Assembly: GCF_900115495.1 (NCBI RefSeq) | Contig: NZ_FOWR01000021.1 | Coordinates: 1-64,000 of the forward strand | DNA from: Enterovibrio norvegicus DSM 15893 | GTDB taxonomy: Bacteria; Pseudomonadota; Gammaproteobacteria; Enterobacterales; Vibrionaceae | Direction: 5' to 3' | Length of the DNA: 64,000 nt | Shown here: positions 49,745 through 59,484 of the stretch, in pieces | Layout of the letters: each line of letters begins with the position of its first letter | Position numbering within the stretch: the stretch's first letter is position 1 | Translations under genes and position numbers: made by a program | The notes under the pieces: model-generated | The model's input: the letters and a program-made list of their open reading frames with translations, nothing else | Databases searched by the model: none | What the model was told of the DNA's origin: nothing

Positions 49745-49823
49745 TAAAAAGCGGAGTACAAGCTCCGCATCGCGTATCCGTCAGGCAGCACTGGGAGCGC
49801 TGCCGTCAGGTTGCAGAAAGGGG

Positions 49824-51332
49824 TTAGAAGAAACCGAGCGGGTTGATGTCGTAACTCACCAGCAAGTTTTTAGTTTGTTGGTAGTGATTCAGCATCATCT
49901 TGTGGGTTTCACGGCCAATACCGGATTTTTTGTAGCCACCAAACGCCGCATGCGCAGGGTAAAGGTGGTAACAGTTCGTCCATACACGGCCTGCTTGAAT
50001 GGCACGTCCCATGCGGTACGCACGGTTTACATCACGCGTCCAAAGCCCCGCACCTAGGCCATATTCCGTGTCATTGGCAATCGCCAACGCTTCGGCTTCA
50101 TCTTTGAAGGTAGTGACCGCAATAACAGGGCCGAAGATCTCTTCTTGGAACACTCGCATGGTGTTGTCACCTTTGAAAATGGTCGGTTTCACGTAGTAAC
50201 CACCACCGAAGTCCGCAGACTCGCCGCCCGCCAGCAGCTCTGCGCCTTCATCACGACCAATGTCCATGTAGCTTAAGATCTTCTCGTATTGCTCATTAGA
50301 GGCTTGTGCACCCACTTGCGTTTCCGTGTCGAGCGGGTTGCCGTGTTTGATTGCTTTGGTACGCTCAACCACTTTCGCCATGAACGCATCAAAGATGCTT
50401 TCTTGCACCAGTACACGCGATGGACAGGTACACACTTCGCCTTGGTTGAAGAACGCCAATACACAGCCTTCGACGGCTTTATTGATGAACTCATCTTCCT
50501 GTTGCATTACATCTTCAAAGTAGATATTCGGCGATTTACCACCCAATTCAACGGTTGATGGGATCAAGTTATCTGCCGCGCAACGAAGCACATGATTACC
50601 AATCGCGGTAGAACCTGTAAAAGCAATCTTTGCGATACGGTTGGATGTTGCAAGCGCTTGGCCAGCTTCTGGCCCCATACCATTAACCACGTTCAACACG
50701 CCTGGTGGCAACAAATCACCCACCAGCTCCATCAACAATAGGATGGTCGTTGGTGTTTGCTCGGCAGGTTTTAAGACAATACAGTTGCCCGCAGCAAGCG
50801 CTGGCGCAATTTTCCATGCCGCCATCAACAGTGGGAAGTTCCAAGGGATGATCTGTCCGACGACCCCTAAAGGTTCGTGAATATGGTAGGCCACGGTATT
50901 GGCATCGATCTCAGCCGCAGACCCCTCTTGGGACCTAATCGCCCCCGCGAAGTAGCGGAAGTGATCAACACAAAGCGGGAGGTCAGCGGCGAGGGTTTCG
51001 CGCACGGCCTTGCCGTTTTCCCACGTTTCTGCAACGGCCAGATATTCGATGTTGGCTTCGATGCGATCAGCAATCTTGAGGAGGATGTTAGAACGCTCGG
51101 TGGCAGATGTAGCTCCCCACGCAGCTTTCGCTTGATGCGCGGCGTCGAGTGCCAATTCGATGTCTTCTGCACTGGAGCGAGGAATTTCTGTGATCGGTTC
51201 GCCTGAACAAGGCGATGTATCAGTGAAGTATTGTCCTTTAACCGGCTCAACCCAGTTACCGCCAATATAGTTGCCATAACGCGCCTTAAAATTAACGACG
51301 GCTCCGTCGGTATTTGGTTTTGCGTAAATCAT
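49824..51332 (-). CDS. NAD(P)-dependent aldehyde dehydrogenase (ExaC-like)
   Basis: A 502-residue cytoplasmic aldehyde dehydrogenase. Visible motifs are [31 protein letters not shown], catalytic Glu in [14 protein letters not shown] and catalytic Cys in [13 protein letters not shown]. It resembles the acetaldehyde dehydrogenases that follow ethanol oxidation. It should remove the aldehyde product of the PQQ alcohol dehydrogenase next to it. GAGG precedes the ATG at 51332, and the in-frame start at 51347 is less likely. Confidence 0.93.
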   Translation of the reverse strand: MIYAKPNTDGAVVNFKARYGNYIGGNWVEPVKGQYFTDTSPCSGEPITEIPRSSAEDIELALDAAHQAKAAWGATSATERSNILLKIADRIEANIEYLAVAETWENGKAVRETLAADLPLCVDHFRYFAGAIRSQEGSAAEIDANTVAYHIHEPLGVVGQIIPWNFPLLMAAWKIAPALAAGNCIVLKPAEQTPTTILLLMELVGDLLPPGVLNVVNGMGPEAGQALATSNRIAKIAFTGSTAIGNHVLRCAADNLIPSTVELGGKSPNIYFEDVMQQEDEFINKAVEGCVLAFFNQGEVCTCPSRVLVQESIFDAFMAKVVERTKAIKHGNPLDTETQVGAQASNEQYEKILSYMDIGRDEGAELLAGGESADFGGGYYVKPTIFKGDNTMRVFQEEIFGPVIAVTTFKDEAEALAIANDTEYGLGAGLWTRDVNRAYRMGRAIQAGRVWTNCYHLYPAHAAFGGYKKSGIGRETHKMMLNHYQQTKNLLVSYDINPLGFF

Positions 51333-51347
51333 TGTCCACCTCATCAT

Positions 51348-51835
51348 AATTCGTTGGCGATATCGCCTTCGTCTTCCCTAACGCTCCCTTTGGAGGCCAT
51401 GTCAGGCGTTGTACTTAGAGTATGGAAAGGAGGTGGGATCTCACCATCACCCCTTGGTTGGCAAAATCTCATACTTTCGACGGGTAGGCGGAAAGAAGGA
51501 GGAGAACACGGTGCGTGTATCGCCATTTTCTTTTTGTTTTTTCGCGCTAACCCACGTCAAAAGTACATCATGACCCACCATGATTTACCTGTGTGTTTCA
51601 TCACGCACGAACGTATTTGGCGTTCGTTGGATGAGGCGTTCCAGCGACTTTTTAAGGCCTAGGCGCACTGCGGAATCGTCAGTAGTGAGTATTTACGCTG
51701 TGGCATAAGGTGCATGTCCCGATTTCAATAATGGGGGCGAGAGGAGATATGAGGGGTGAGATAGGAGATACGAGATACGAGATACGAGAAAGAGCCAGAA
51801 CAAGAAGAGATAAGAGAGAAAAGAGAAAAGAAAAC
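51348..51835. repeat. Gene-free interval with a purine-rich tract and GAGATAC tandem repeats
   Basis: Nearly 500 bases without a supportable gene lie upstream of the aldehyde dehydrogenase. The promoter for that gene should be near the left end. Positions 51730-51834 are almost all A and G on the plus strand, and three exact copies of GAGATAC run at 51765-51785. I recognise no element. Confidence 0.5.
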
Positions 51836-51860
51836 AATGCCGAGCACAGGGCTCGGCATT
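51836..51860 (-). terminator. Terminator of the second PQQ alcohol dehydrogenase
   Basis: A 10-bp stem (AATGCCGAGC/GCTCGGCATT) with a five-base loop lies 22 bases after the stop on the minus strand, followed by a pyrimidine-rich T-containing tract. Confidence 0.8.
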
Positions 51861-51881
51861 GAGGTGCAGATATTAAAACCG

Positions 51882-53648
51882 TTAGCTTTTCGGCAGCTTA
51901 AAGGTCCATACCGTGCCACCTTGGTTGAAGTTTTTCACGCGCTTGGCAACGTCTCCGCCCCATAGCGGCACCGCACCACCCCAGCCGGATAAGACAGAGA
52001 CATATTGCTCGCCGTCCATTTTCCATGTCACAGGGCTACCCACGATGCCTGAGCCGGTGTTGAACTTGTAAAGCAGCTCACCCGTTTTGTCGTCGAAGGC
52101 CATCAAGTAACCTTCAGGGTTACCGGTGAACACCAAACCGCCTGCCGTGGTGAGCACACCGCCCCACAGTGGCGCGTAGTTTTTGAACTCCCACACCTTC
52201 TCGCCGGTTTTCGGATCATAGGCGCGGAGCACACCGATGTAATCATCGTTGTTCGAGCGAATAGTAAAGCCCGCCCCTAAGTAGGCTGCACCGCGTTTGT
52301 AGGAAACAGGCTCGTTCCAAATGTCCATGTGCCATTCATTTGCAGGCACATAAAACAACCCCGAGTTTTGGCTGTAGGCCATCGGCATCCAGTTTTTACC
52401 ACCAAGGAAAGAAGGCGCTGCAATCACGGTTTTACCCTGCTTGCCGTCTTTCACTTCACTCGGGTCACCCGGGCGGTTTTCATCAACATACAAAGGACGC
52501 CCTTTGTCATCGAGGCCTTTCGCCCAGCTGATTCTATCAACAAACGGGAAGCCGCGAATGAAATCGCCATTGGTGCGATTTAGCACGTAAAAGAAGCCAT
52601 TTCTGTCCGCCGTTGCTGCCGCTTTCACGGTTTTACCGTCTTCTTGATAATCGAACGAAATCAGCTCATTCACACCATCAAAATCCCAACCATCGTGTGG
52701 CGTGGTTTGGAAATGCCACACAATTTTTCCGTCATCAGGGTCGATCGCAAGGCGTGATGAAGAAAAGAGGTTATCGCCCGGACGCATGTGTGAGTTCCAT
52801 GGCGCAGGGTTACCCGTACCAAAAAAGAGCAAATCTGTGTCGGGGTCATACGTTCCGCCTAACCACGGCGCGGCACCGCCACTTTTCCAGAGGTCGGCTG
52901 GCCATGTTTTTCCTGGTGCGCCACCTGAGATGCCGTTTTCGATTTTCTTTCCATCTTTGTAGACGTAGCCCATGTGGCCTTCAACGGTTGGGCGTTCCCA
53001 CACCAGCTTACCTGTCTTCGCATCATACGCGCGCACTCTCCCCACAATCCCAAATTCACCGCCCGATACCCCTGTGATGACGTTACCTTTCACAATGATC
53101 GGTGCAGCGGTAATGGAGTAACCGTCTTGGTAGTTATCGACGGTCTTTTTCCAACGTACCTTGCCCGTTTTCGCATCCAGTGCGACGAGCTTGGCATCCA
53201 AGGTGCCAAATATCACCAAGTCGCCATACAGTGCGACCCCACGGTTGATCACGTCACAACACGGCATGATGCCATCAGGCAAACGTGCATCGTATTGCCA
53301 TAATTCATCGCCGGTTCTGGCATCAATGGCGTACACCCGCGAGTAAGAACCGGTCACATACATCACGCCATCTTTGATCATCGGCTGGCTTTCTTGGCCA
53401 CGCTGTTTCTCACCGCCGAGGGAGAACGCCCACACGGGACGGATCTCTTCCACTGTCTCTCGGTTTATCGCATCCAGTGGACTAAAACGCTGTCCTCTAA
53501 GGCCGAGGCCGTAGCTCACCACATCGTCTGTGGTGGCCTGATCGGCGAGGATATCTTCATCCGTGACGCCCGCATAAAGTGGCGATGATGCCAGCGCGAG
53601 CGAGAGTGCGGCAAATAGCGCACCGCGTTTAAATGACGTTACTGTCAT
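51882..53648 (-). CDS. PQQ-dependent alcohol dehydrogenase, ExaA/PedH-like lanthanide-class
   Basis: A 588-residue periplasmic quinoprotein with a signal peptide ending SPLYAG near residue 27. It has the vicinal disulfide Cys130-Cys131, Glu198 (GGEFG), Asn280 (GTGNPAPWN) and [11 protein letters not shown], where Asp322 is the catalytic base and Asp324 the additional acid that marks lanthanide enzymes such as PedH. It lacks a C-terminal haem domain, so it needs an external acceptor, most likely the cytochrome c550 two genes away. GAGG precedes the ATG by seven bases. Substrates are presumably short-chain alcohols. Confidence 0.9.
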   Translation of the reverse strand: MTVTSFKRGALFAALSLALASSPLYAGVTDEDILADQATTDDVVSYGLGLRGQRFSPLDAINRETVEEIRPVWAFSLGGEKQRGQESQPMIKDGVMYVTGSYSRVYAIDARTGDELWQYDARLPDGIMPCCDVINRGVALYGDLVIFGTLDAKLVALDAKTGKVRWKKTVDNYQDGYSITAAPIIVKGNVITGVSGGEFGIVGRVRAYDAKTGKLVWERPTVEGHMGYVYKDGKKIENGISGGAPGKTWPADLWKSGGAAPWLGGTYDPDTDLLFFGTGNPAPWNSHMRPGDNLFSSSRLAIDPDDGKIVWHFQTTPHDGWDFDGVNELISFDYQEDGKTVKAAATADRNGFFYVLNRTNGDFIRGFPFVDRISWAKGLDDKGRPLYVDENRPGDPSEVKDGKQGKTVIAAPSFLGGKNWMPMAYSQNSGLFYVPANEWHMDIWNEPVSYKRGAAYLGAGFTIRSNNDDYIGVLRAYDPKTGEKVWEFKNYAPLWGGVLTTAGGLVFTGNPEGYLMAFDDKTGELLYKFNTGSGIVGSPVTWKMDGEQYVSVLSGWGGAVPLWGGDVAKRVKNFNQGGTVWTFKLPKS

Positions 53649-53911
53649 GGGAATACCTCTTCGTTAGCTAACTGCTTTTCAGCAACTAGGTGTCCATTGA
53701 GAATCAATAAATCCTGTGGGTAGTAAAACCACGATGTCCCTTTTCGTTGAATTCAGACCGAGCGCTGCCCAGCCTCTTTTTCTGTGGTTGGCAAAAAATG
53801 CATCCACACGAAGAATCAGGCGAGAGAGGAACAAACCGTGTTGTTTTACTGAAAGGCGATATGTCGATCGCTTGTTTAGATGTTTTGGTTAGAACCAACC
53901 GTGACGTGTTT

Positions 53912-54979
53912 TCAAGGGGATTGTGCGAGCATGGCAACAGGCTCAACATTCTTCCCTTTTTCATTGTTATCCCTTGCAGACGCCGTGCTCGGCGCGATAT
54001 CAACAAAGCGCATCGGCACTTTAAAATCGACCCCATATTGCGTCGCCCAGCGGGAAAAGTCTCCAGAGCGAATGTGCGCAAGAACAATGTCTTCGAGGGC
54101 ATACGCCAATTGGCGATAATTGTTGTGTACCGCCATGCCCAACTCCCAATCCGCGCGCCCCAATAAAGGGAACGCCAATTCGGTGAGCACAGGCTCGGTG
54201 TGTTGATTGCCCTGTGATGTTTGATTGCCTTGTGACGTACCTTGATGCGACGGGGAATTCAGCCATTCCAACTGCGAACTCATTCCCATCACCATGGCAA
54301 CGTCACCAAGGTTCAACGCATCAAATGCATCATTTATGGAGGCATAAGTACGGGTATTTTGGCGAAAACGCCCACCGTAAGCCGTGGTCAAAAAGAACTG
54401 CGGCACGGTGTCGACTTCAACGCCAACAGGGTGATATATAAACCGCGCAGCGGTCTGAGGACGTTCAAGTTTTGCCATGTCATACGCCAGCAGCCAGCGC
54501 TCTCTTTGGTAAGGCGCAAACATGTGTACAAGCTCATGGGCGGGCAACCCTAAATCGTCTCGTTGCAAGGCAAACTCCCGGTCGTAAGGCACGCGCAGCA
54601 TGACATCGGCTTTCACCCGTCGTCCGTCTTCACTGGTTAAGTTCATGCCTTTCCACAGGTAATTTCGCATGTCATCTTCGACGGTTTCGTCCGGTGTCAT
54701 CCAACGTAAATCCAACGCCACACCCAAGCCATCAGCAAGGGCCTGCGCCAATGCCACGTCAATGCCAGACGCTTCGCCTTGCGTATTAATAAAAGAATAA
54801 GGAGGGAAATCTTTGTACACCGCAATGCGGATACTGCCACTGGCTTGAATGTCATCATAAGAACGCGCATTCACGGGCGAACTCCATGTTAACCAGCCCA
54901 TCAAGATCATTAGCCAAATGACGTTAATCATCAGCCAAAGTCTGGCAAACACGGAGAATGTTCGTGTAAACAAAGCCAT
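53912..54979 (-). CDS. Periplasmic solute-binding protein of the quinoprotein cluster
   Basis: A 355-residue family-3 type binding protein. Its hydrophobic leader (LMINVIWLMILMGWLTWSSPVNA) precedes SIRIAVYKDFPPYSFINTQGEASGIDVALAQALADGLGV. A MxaJ/PedG-like role with the neighbouring dehydrogenase is inferred. GGGAGGA before 54979 decides the start over 55000. A tandem 18-base duplication (54203-54238) inserts two copies of TSQGNQ in a loop. Confidence 0.85.
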   Translation of the reverse strand: MALFTRTFSVFARLWLMINVIWLMILMGWLTWSSPVNARSYDDIQASGSIRIAVYKDFPPYSFINTQGEASGIDVALAQALADGLGVALDLRWMTPDETVEDDMRNYLWKGMNLTSEDGRRVKADVMLRVPYDREFALQRDDLGLPAHELVHMFAPYQRERWLLAYDMAKLERPQTAARFIYHPVGVEVDTVPQFFLTTAYGGRFRQNTRTYASINDAFDALNLGDVAMVMGMSSQLEWLNSPSHQGTSQGNQTSQGNQHTEPVLTELAFPLLGRADWELGMAVHNNYRQLAYALEDIVLAHIRSGDFSRWATQYGVDFKVPMRFVDIAPSTASARDNNEKGKNVEPVAMLAQSP

Positions 54980-55008
54980 GTTCTCTCCTCCCTTCTTCAC
55001 TGCGCTGA

Positions 55009-55461
55009 TTAGCCGTTTTCAGGCGCCACAGATTCAAGCCAGGTTCGAATCGCCCACAGCGCTTCTTGGTTTAAGTGTTCGGTCATTTTGGGCATATACA
55101 CCGCGCCATTTCGCACTGCGCCATTTTGGACTCGGTAGATGTACCACTCATCGCCGTCGTAGTCGGGAGATAGGATGCGAAGGTCAGGGGCTATGCCACC
55201 AGAAATGCCTTCTAGGCCATGGCAACGTGCGCAGTTTTGGTTATAAGCAGACGCGCCAATACGTTCAATTTCAGTTTTCACCTCCCCTTCCACATCACGG
55301 TAGGGGTTCGTTTCTGTCCACTCCGCACCTAGGGTAGGAATGCTTGATGTGTCGATTGATTGAGGGGTGACATCTCCGTGTGCGAACACGGTGTGAGATG
55401 ACAATACGGCGACCAGCGCGAGGGCGGTAATAATACAAATATTGCGTTCAACGTTTTCCAT
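55009..55461 (-). CDS. pedF: Cytochrome c550 (PedF-like)
   Basis: A 150-residue exported monohaem cytochrome c. The signal peptide ends HTVFAHG near residue 29. Haem attaches at CARCH (Cys77, Cys80, His81) and the axial Met is in VYMPKM (Met126, with Met123 close by). The NQNCARCHGLEGISGGIAPDLR stretch is characteristic of the c550 that accepts electrons from PQQ ethanol dehydrogenases. Starts upstream of 55461 are non-homologous, and AAGGAGT lies nine bases before it. Confidence 0.92.
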   Translation of the reverse strand: MENVERNICIITALALVAVLSSHTVFAHGDVTPQSIDTSSIPTLGAEWTETNPYRDVEGEVKTEIERIGASAYNQNCARCHGLEGISGGIAPDLRILSPDYDGDEWYIYRVQNGAVRNGAVYMPKMTEHLNQEALWAIRTWLESVAPENG

Positions 55462-55650
55462 GTCACTCAGACTCCTTCGTTTTTCGATGCTTGGAAAAGT
55501 GTAGGGGCGGGGCGGATTTGACGACATGCTACAAAGGCGGGGAAATCCCTCATTCTTTAGGAGGATTTTTAACAAATCGACGGCTTGTCGTTGGAAAAAG
55601 AAGGAGCCACTGCATACAGTGAAGGCGTTGATAACGTTGGAGTGTGTCGC

Positions 55651-56859
55651 ATGGCAGAAGACAAAAAATGCAGCAATACATTGATTATCAAAAGCCTCTT
55701 CGTCTTTTTCAGCATGTTTATCGTGCTGGGATTGTCATCGTCCGTGAAAGCCGAGGTCGAAATGAACATTGGCTTACTTCGTCAGCCTTCCACGGTCACC
55801 ACCGCCGTTCCTGAATACCTGCGCGCCGCAGACAATGACGGCGAGGCCGGTGCTATGCGCGCCATTGGGGACGCTAACGGAACAGGTAAGTTTCTCGGTC
55901 AAAAATACACGCTTAACAGCCAAACCAGCGATGACATAAACACGCTCATTGCCACGGCGACATCGTGGTATCAACACGGCACACGCTTTTATCTCACCGA
56001 TCTCAATACCGCAGAGTTAACGAAGCTTCGTCAATCGCTACCTGACGATGCTGTTCTGCTCAATTACGGCAACGCGGACGATGCGCTTCGCGAATCCCTT
56101 TGCTTACCGAACACACTGCACACGGGCGTCAGCTATGCCATGCGCGCTGATGCCATTGGGCAATGGCTCCGATTACGCCGACTCAATACCGTCTTTTTAG
56201 TCGCGGGGCCTAACGCGGCTGACCAAGCTTCTCTTGCTGCGGTTAAAGCCACGCTCAAGAAATTCAATCATCGCGTGGTCGATGAAAAGGTCTGGAATTT
56301 TGACACTGACCTTCGACGCACGGCCTCTCAAGAATTACCGCTTTTTACACAAGCCAAAAACTACGACGTGGTGTGGGTGGTGGATGAAAGCAATTCATTC
56401 GGTCAGCACCTGCCTTTTAATACATGGCTCCCCCGCCCCGTCATAGGCTCTCACGGCATGCGAAGCGACGGCTGGCATTACGCGATCGAGCAATGGGGTG
56501 CCATTCAGCTGCAAAATCGCTTCAAAAAAGACTTCGAACGCCCCATGACCGCCAAAGATTTTGCGGCTTGGGTGGCGATACGCACCCTCAATGAAGCCGT
56601 CACCACACTTAACACGGCAGAGGTAAAAGACGTTCAACGCTTTGTCCTCAGCGATCGTTTCCAATTAGCCGCTTACAAGGGGCGCAAGCTCACTTACCGC
56701 ACGTGGAACGGGCAACTTCGCCAGCCTGTTCCCCTGTTTTATTCGCAGGCACTCGTCGCTACTGCTCCATTTGAGGGCTTTCTTCATCCGCGTAACGAAC
56801 TCGATACGCTTGGGTTCGATCAAGCACAAAGTCAGTGCCGCCTTTACCCGACTTTTTAA
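55651..56859 (+). CDS. ABC transporter substrate-binding protein, PQQ alcohol-oxidation type
   Basis: A 402-residue periplasmic binding protein of the amino-acid/branched-chain fold that always sits beside quinoprotein systems (TIGR03863-like). It has a signal segment (LFVFFSMFIVLGLSSSVKA), then NIGLLRQPSTVTTAVPEYLRAAD and HLPFNTWLPRPVIGSHGMRSDGWHYAIEQWGAIQLQNRF. The start at 55651 has GGAG eight bases upstream, and earlier in-frame ATG 55585 lacks homology. It leads a four-gene co-directional set. Confidence 0.85.
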   Translation: MAEDKKCSNTLIIKSLFVFFSMFIVLGLSSSVKAEVEMNIGLLRQPSTVTTAVPEYLRAADNDGEAGAMRAIGDANGTGKFLGQKYTLNSQTSDDINTLIATATSWYQHGTRFYLTDLNTAELTKLRQSLPDDAVLLNYGNADDALRESLCLPNTLHTGVSYAMRADAIGQWLRLRRLNTVFLVAGPNAADQASLAAVKATLKKFNHRVVDEKVWNFDTDLRRTASQELPLFTQAKNYDVVWVVDESNSFGQHLPFNTWLPRPVIGSHGMRSDGWHYAIEQWGAIQLQNRFKKDFERPMTAKDFAAWVAIRTLNEAVTTLNTAEVKDVQRFVLSDRFQLAAYKGRKLTYRTWNGQLRQPVPLFYSQALVATAPFEGFLHPRNELDTLGFDQAQSQCRLYPTF

Positions 56860-56871
56860 GGACATAGGATC

Positions 56872-57879
56872 ATGAATCGTTTCACTCATCTCATCCCCCT
56901 CTCCGTTACCATGTTGTTCGGCGCATCGCTGCTTAGCCTGTCACTGATCAGTACCAGTGTGTCAGCCAAAGAATTGGCTTACGTGGCCAATGAGAAAGAT
57001 GACACCGTCAGTGTAATTGATATGGACTCGCTGACAGTGATAAACACCTTTGACGTTGGCGACCGCCCTCGCGGAATAGAGATCAGTAAAGATCAAACCC
57101 AGCTGTATATTTGCGCGAGTGAATCAGACACGGTGCAGGTCTTCGATCTCGATTCCGGTCAGATCGCGGGCGAGCTTCCGTCGGGGGAAGATCCTGAGTT
57201 GTTTGCCCTTCACCCTGATGGTAAACGCTTGTATATCGCCAATGAAGACGATGCACTCATGACGGTGGTCAACATTCCTGATGCCAGTGTTATCACGCAA
57301 GTGGAGGTCGGGGTAGAACCCGAAGGCGTGGCCGTTAGCCCTGATGGGAAGCTGGCTATCATCACCTCTGAAACGTCCAACATGGCGCATTGGATTGATA
57401 CCGACACAAATGCCATGGTGCACAACACCTTGGTCGATGCGCGCCCGCGCTATGCGGAGTTCAGCCCAGATGGAAAACAACTCTGGGTAAGCGCAGAAAT
57501 TGGCGGCACCGTGTCTGTGATTGATACCGACAGCAAGGCCATCATCAAGAAAATCAGCTTTGCACCCAAAGGCGTGCATAAAGACAAAGTGCAACCTGTC
57601 GGCGTGAGACTCAGCCAAGATGGCAACACCGCCTTTGTTGCTTTGGGCCCTGCAAACCACGTCGCCGTGGTGAATACCAAAACGCTGGAGGTGGAAGATT
57701 ACCTGCTGGTGGGGCGTCGCGTCTGGCAAATGGCGTTTAACGCCGCACAAGACAGATTGCTGACCACCAATGGCGTCAGTGGCGATGTGTCCGTGATTGA
57801 TGTCACCAACCGCAAGGTCATCAAAACCATTAAGGTGGGCCGCTACCCTTGGGGTGTCGCGGTGCGTCAGGTCAACTGA
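56872..57879 (+). CDS. PQQ-dependent catabolism-associated YVTN-type beta-propeller protein
   Basis: A 335-residue exported seven-bladed propeller with a signal peptide (LLSLSLISTSVSA). Repeats such as VANEKDDTVSVIDMDSL, IANEDDALMTVVNIPDA, VSAEIGGTVSVIDTDSK and TTNGVSGDVSVIDVTNR are YVTN-like. The family (TIGR03866-like) occurs with PQQ alcohol oxidation systems. Function is unknown. It lies 12 bases after the binding-protein gene. Confidence 0.9.
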   Translation: MNRFTHLIPLSVTMLFGASLLSLSLISTSVSAKELAYVANEKDDTVSVIDMDSLTVINTFDVGDRPRGIEISKDQTQLYICASESDTVQVFDLDSGQIAGELPSGEDPELFALHPDGKRLYIANEDDALMTVVNIPDASVITQVEVGVEPEGVAVSPDGKLAIITSETSNMAHWIDTDTNAMVHNTLVDARPRYAEFSPDGKQLWVSAEIGGTVSVIDTDSKAIIKKISFAPKGVHKDKVQPVGVRLSQDGNTAFVALGPANHVAVVNTKTLEVEDYLLVGRRVWQMAFNAAQDRLLTTNGVSGDVSVIDVTNRKVIKTIKVGRYPWGVAVRQVN

Positions 57880-57885
57880 ATCCGT

Positions 57886-58626
57886 ATGCTCGACATTCAT
57901 TCCCTTAGCCATACTTACGGCCAATCAAGCGCTGCAACACATCGCGGGGGGCGACAAGCGCTGAATGACATCAACCTGTCGCTGGGCGATGGGTTACACA
58001 TGTTGCTGGGCCCTAACGGCGCAGGGAAAAGCACCTTATTTGCCCTGCTCACACGCTTGTTGCCCGTTCAGTCGGGCTATGTGCATTTGCTCGGCGAGCC
58101 CCCCAATCGTCAGACCATGGCGAAATTAGGCGTGGTGTTTCAACAAAGCACCCTCGACCTCGATTTAACCGTCGCACAAAACCTCAACTACTACGGTGCG
58201 TTACATGGCTTTAGCGCGACACAAACCCAGCAGCATGCCGCCCCTTTACTTGCTCATTTTTCACTGAGTAATCGCCTCAATGACAAGGTGCGCACCTTGA
58301 ACGGCGGCCATCGCCGACGTACAGAATTGGTTCGCGCCTTGATGCATTCCCCCTCCATATTGCTGTTGGATGAACCCACCAGCGGCCTTGATCCCAAAGC
58401 GCGCGCATCCTTGTCGGATGCCGTGCGATCCTTGTGCGAACAGAAACCATTGTGCGTGTTATGGGCGACACACCTCATCGAAGAGGTTACCCCAACGGAT
58501 GATGTGGTGGTGTTAAACAAAGGTCAGCTGAAAGCCCATGACTCTGCGAGAAACCTCGTCGCTTTTTATCAAGTAGAATCCTTGTCTGAGGTGTTTTCTC
58601 AACTCACTGATGAGGACATGCAATGA
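57886..58626 (+). CDS. ABC transporter ATP-binding protein, PQQ-associated
   Basis: A 246-residue ABC ATPase. Walker A is LLGPNGAGKSTLF, Walker B is ILLLDEPTSGLDP, with a His switch in ATHLIEE. The signature is LNGGHRRRTELVRAL rather than LSGGQ. The LNGGHRRR form is the known version for this family, so the protein should be active. It forms an exporter with the next gene. Its end overlaps the permease ATG by four bases. Confidence 0.92.
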   Translation: MLDIHSLSHTYGQSSAATHRGGRQALNDINLSLGDGLHMLLGPNGAGKSTLFALLTRLLPVQSGYVHLLGEPPNRQTMAKLGVVFQQSTLDLDLTVAQNLNYYGALHGFSATQTQQHAAPLLAHFSLSNRLNDKVRTLNGGHRRRTELVRALMHSPSILLLDEPTSGLDPKARASLSDAVRSLCEQKPLCVLWATHLIEEVTPTDDVVVLNKGQLKAHDSARNLVAFYQVESLSEVFSQLTDEDMQ

Positions 58627-59414
58627 GGTATTGGTATGCCTTCGTTGGGATTTGTTACCGTGAATGGCTGCGCTTTTTCTCGCAACGCGCACGCTTCGCA
58701 GCCAGCCTCGTGAGGCCGTTGCTTTGGCTGGTGGTGTTTGCTGCGGGCTTTCGTGCCGCCCTTGGCATTGCGATCATGGAGCCTTACGCCACCTACATCA
58801 ATTACGAGGAATACATTCTGCCCGGCCTTTGCGCCATGATATTGCTGTTCAACGGTATGCAAAGTTCGTTATCCATTGTCTATGACCGAGAAATGGGCAG
58901 CATTAAAGTGCTGCTAACCAGCCCGCTCCCTCGCCCATTCCTTCTGCTATCAAAACAGATCGCCAGTGCCATTGTGAGCGTCTTACAAGTGGGGGCATTT
59001 TTGGTGATTGCAGCGCTGTATGACAGACCGCTCGAGCCAATGGGCTATGTGATGGTGATCCCCGCGCTGTTTTTAACCGCGTTGATGTTGAGCGCGCTCG
59101 GCATCGTGATCGCATCACGCATTCGCCAATTAGAAAACTTCGCAGGCGTGATGAATTTTGTCATCTTCCCCATGTTCTTTCTTTCGTCCGCGCTCTATCC
59201 ATTGTGGAAGATGCAAGAAGCCAGTATTTGGTTATATGAAGTTTGCCGTTATAACCCGTTCACCTTTGGCGTTGAGTTGATTCGTTTTGCCCTCTACCAA
59301 CAGTTGAATGTCACGGCATTGTTGGTCGTTGGCGGGTGTACGTTACTTTTCGTGATACTCGCAGTAGCAGGCTTTCAGCCCACGCGAGAAAAAAACAAAG
59401 GTGGGCCGCCTTAA
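58623..59414 (+). CDS. ABC-2 type permease, PedC-like
   Basis: A 263-residue ABC-2 permease with about six membrane spans (for example LVRPLLWLVVFAAGFRAALGIAI, LPGLCAMILLFNGMQSSLSIVYDREMG, MNFVIFPMFFLSSALYPLW). Its overlap with the ATPase stop (ATGA-type) shows coupling. It is likely half of a transporter related to the quinoprotein system. The cargo is unknown. Confidence 0.9.
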   Translation: MRYWYAFVGICYREWLRFFSQRARFAASLVRPLLWLVVFAAGFRAALGIAIMEPYATYINYEEYILPGLCAMILLFNGMQSSLSIVYDREMGSIKVLLTSPLPRPFLLLSKQIASAIVSVLQVGAFLVIAALYDRPLEPMGYVMVIPALFLTALMLSALGIVIASRIRQLENFAGVMNFVIFPMFFLSSALYPLWKMQEASIWLYEVCRYNPFTFGVELIRFALYQQLNVTALLVVGGCTLLFVILAVAGFQPTREKNKGGPP

Positions 59415-59439
59415 TACTCACTTCTCACCGCTAGAAACA

Positions 59440-59466
59440 AAAAAACCGCGCCAACGCGCGGTTTTC
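59440..59466. terminator. Bidirectional terminator after the ABC permease
   Basis: A stem AACCGCGC/GCGCGGTT with a CAAC loop is flanked by A and T tracts. It lies between the permease and the converging outer-membrane gene. Confidence 0.85.
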
Positions 59467-59484
59467 ACTATTCAGAACGGGCGA

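Noticed and set aside
51231-51662. A 143-codon plus-strand frame upstream of the aldehyde dehydrogenase.
   Set aside because: It begins inside the dehydrogenase on the other strand and has low-complexity sequence with no family match.
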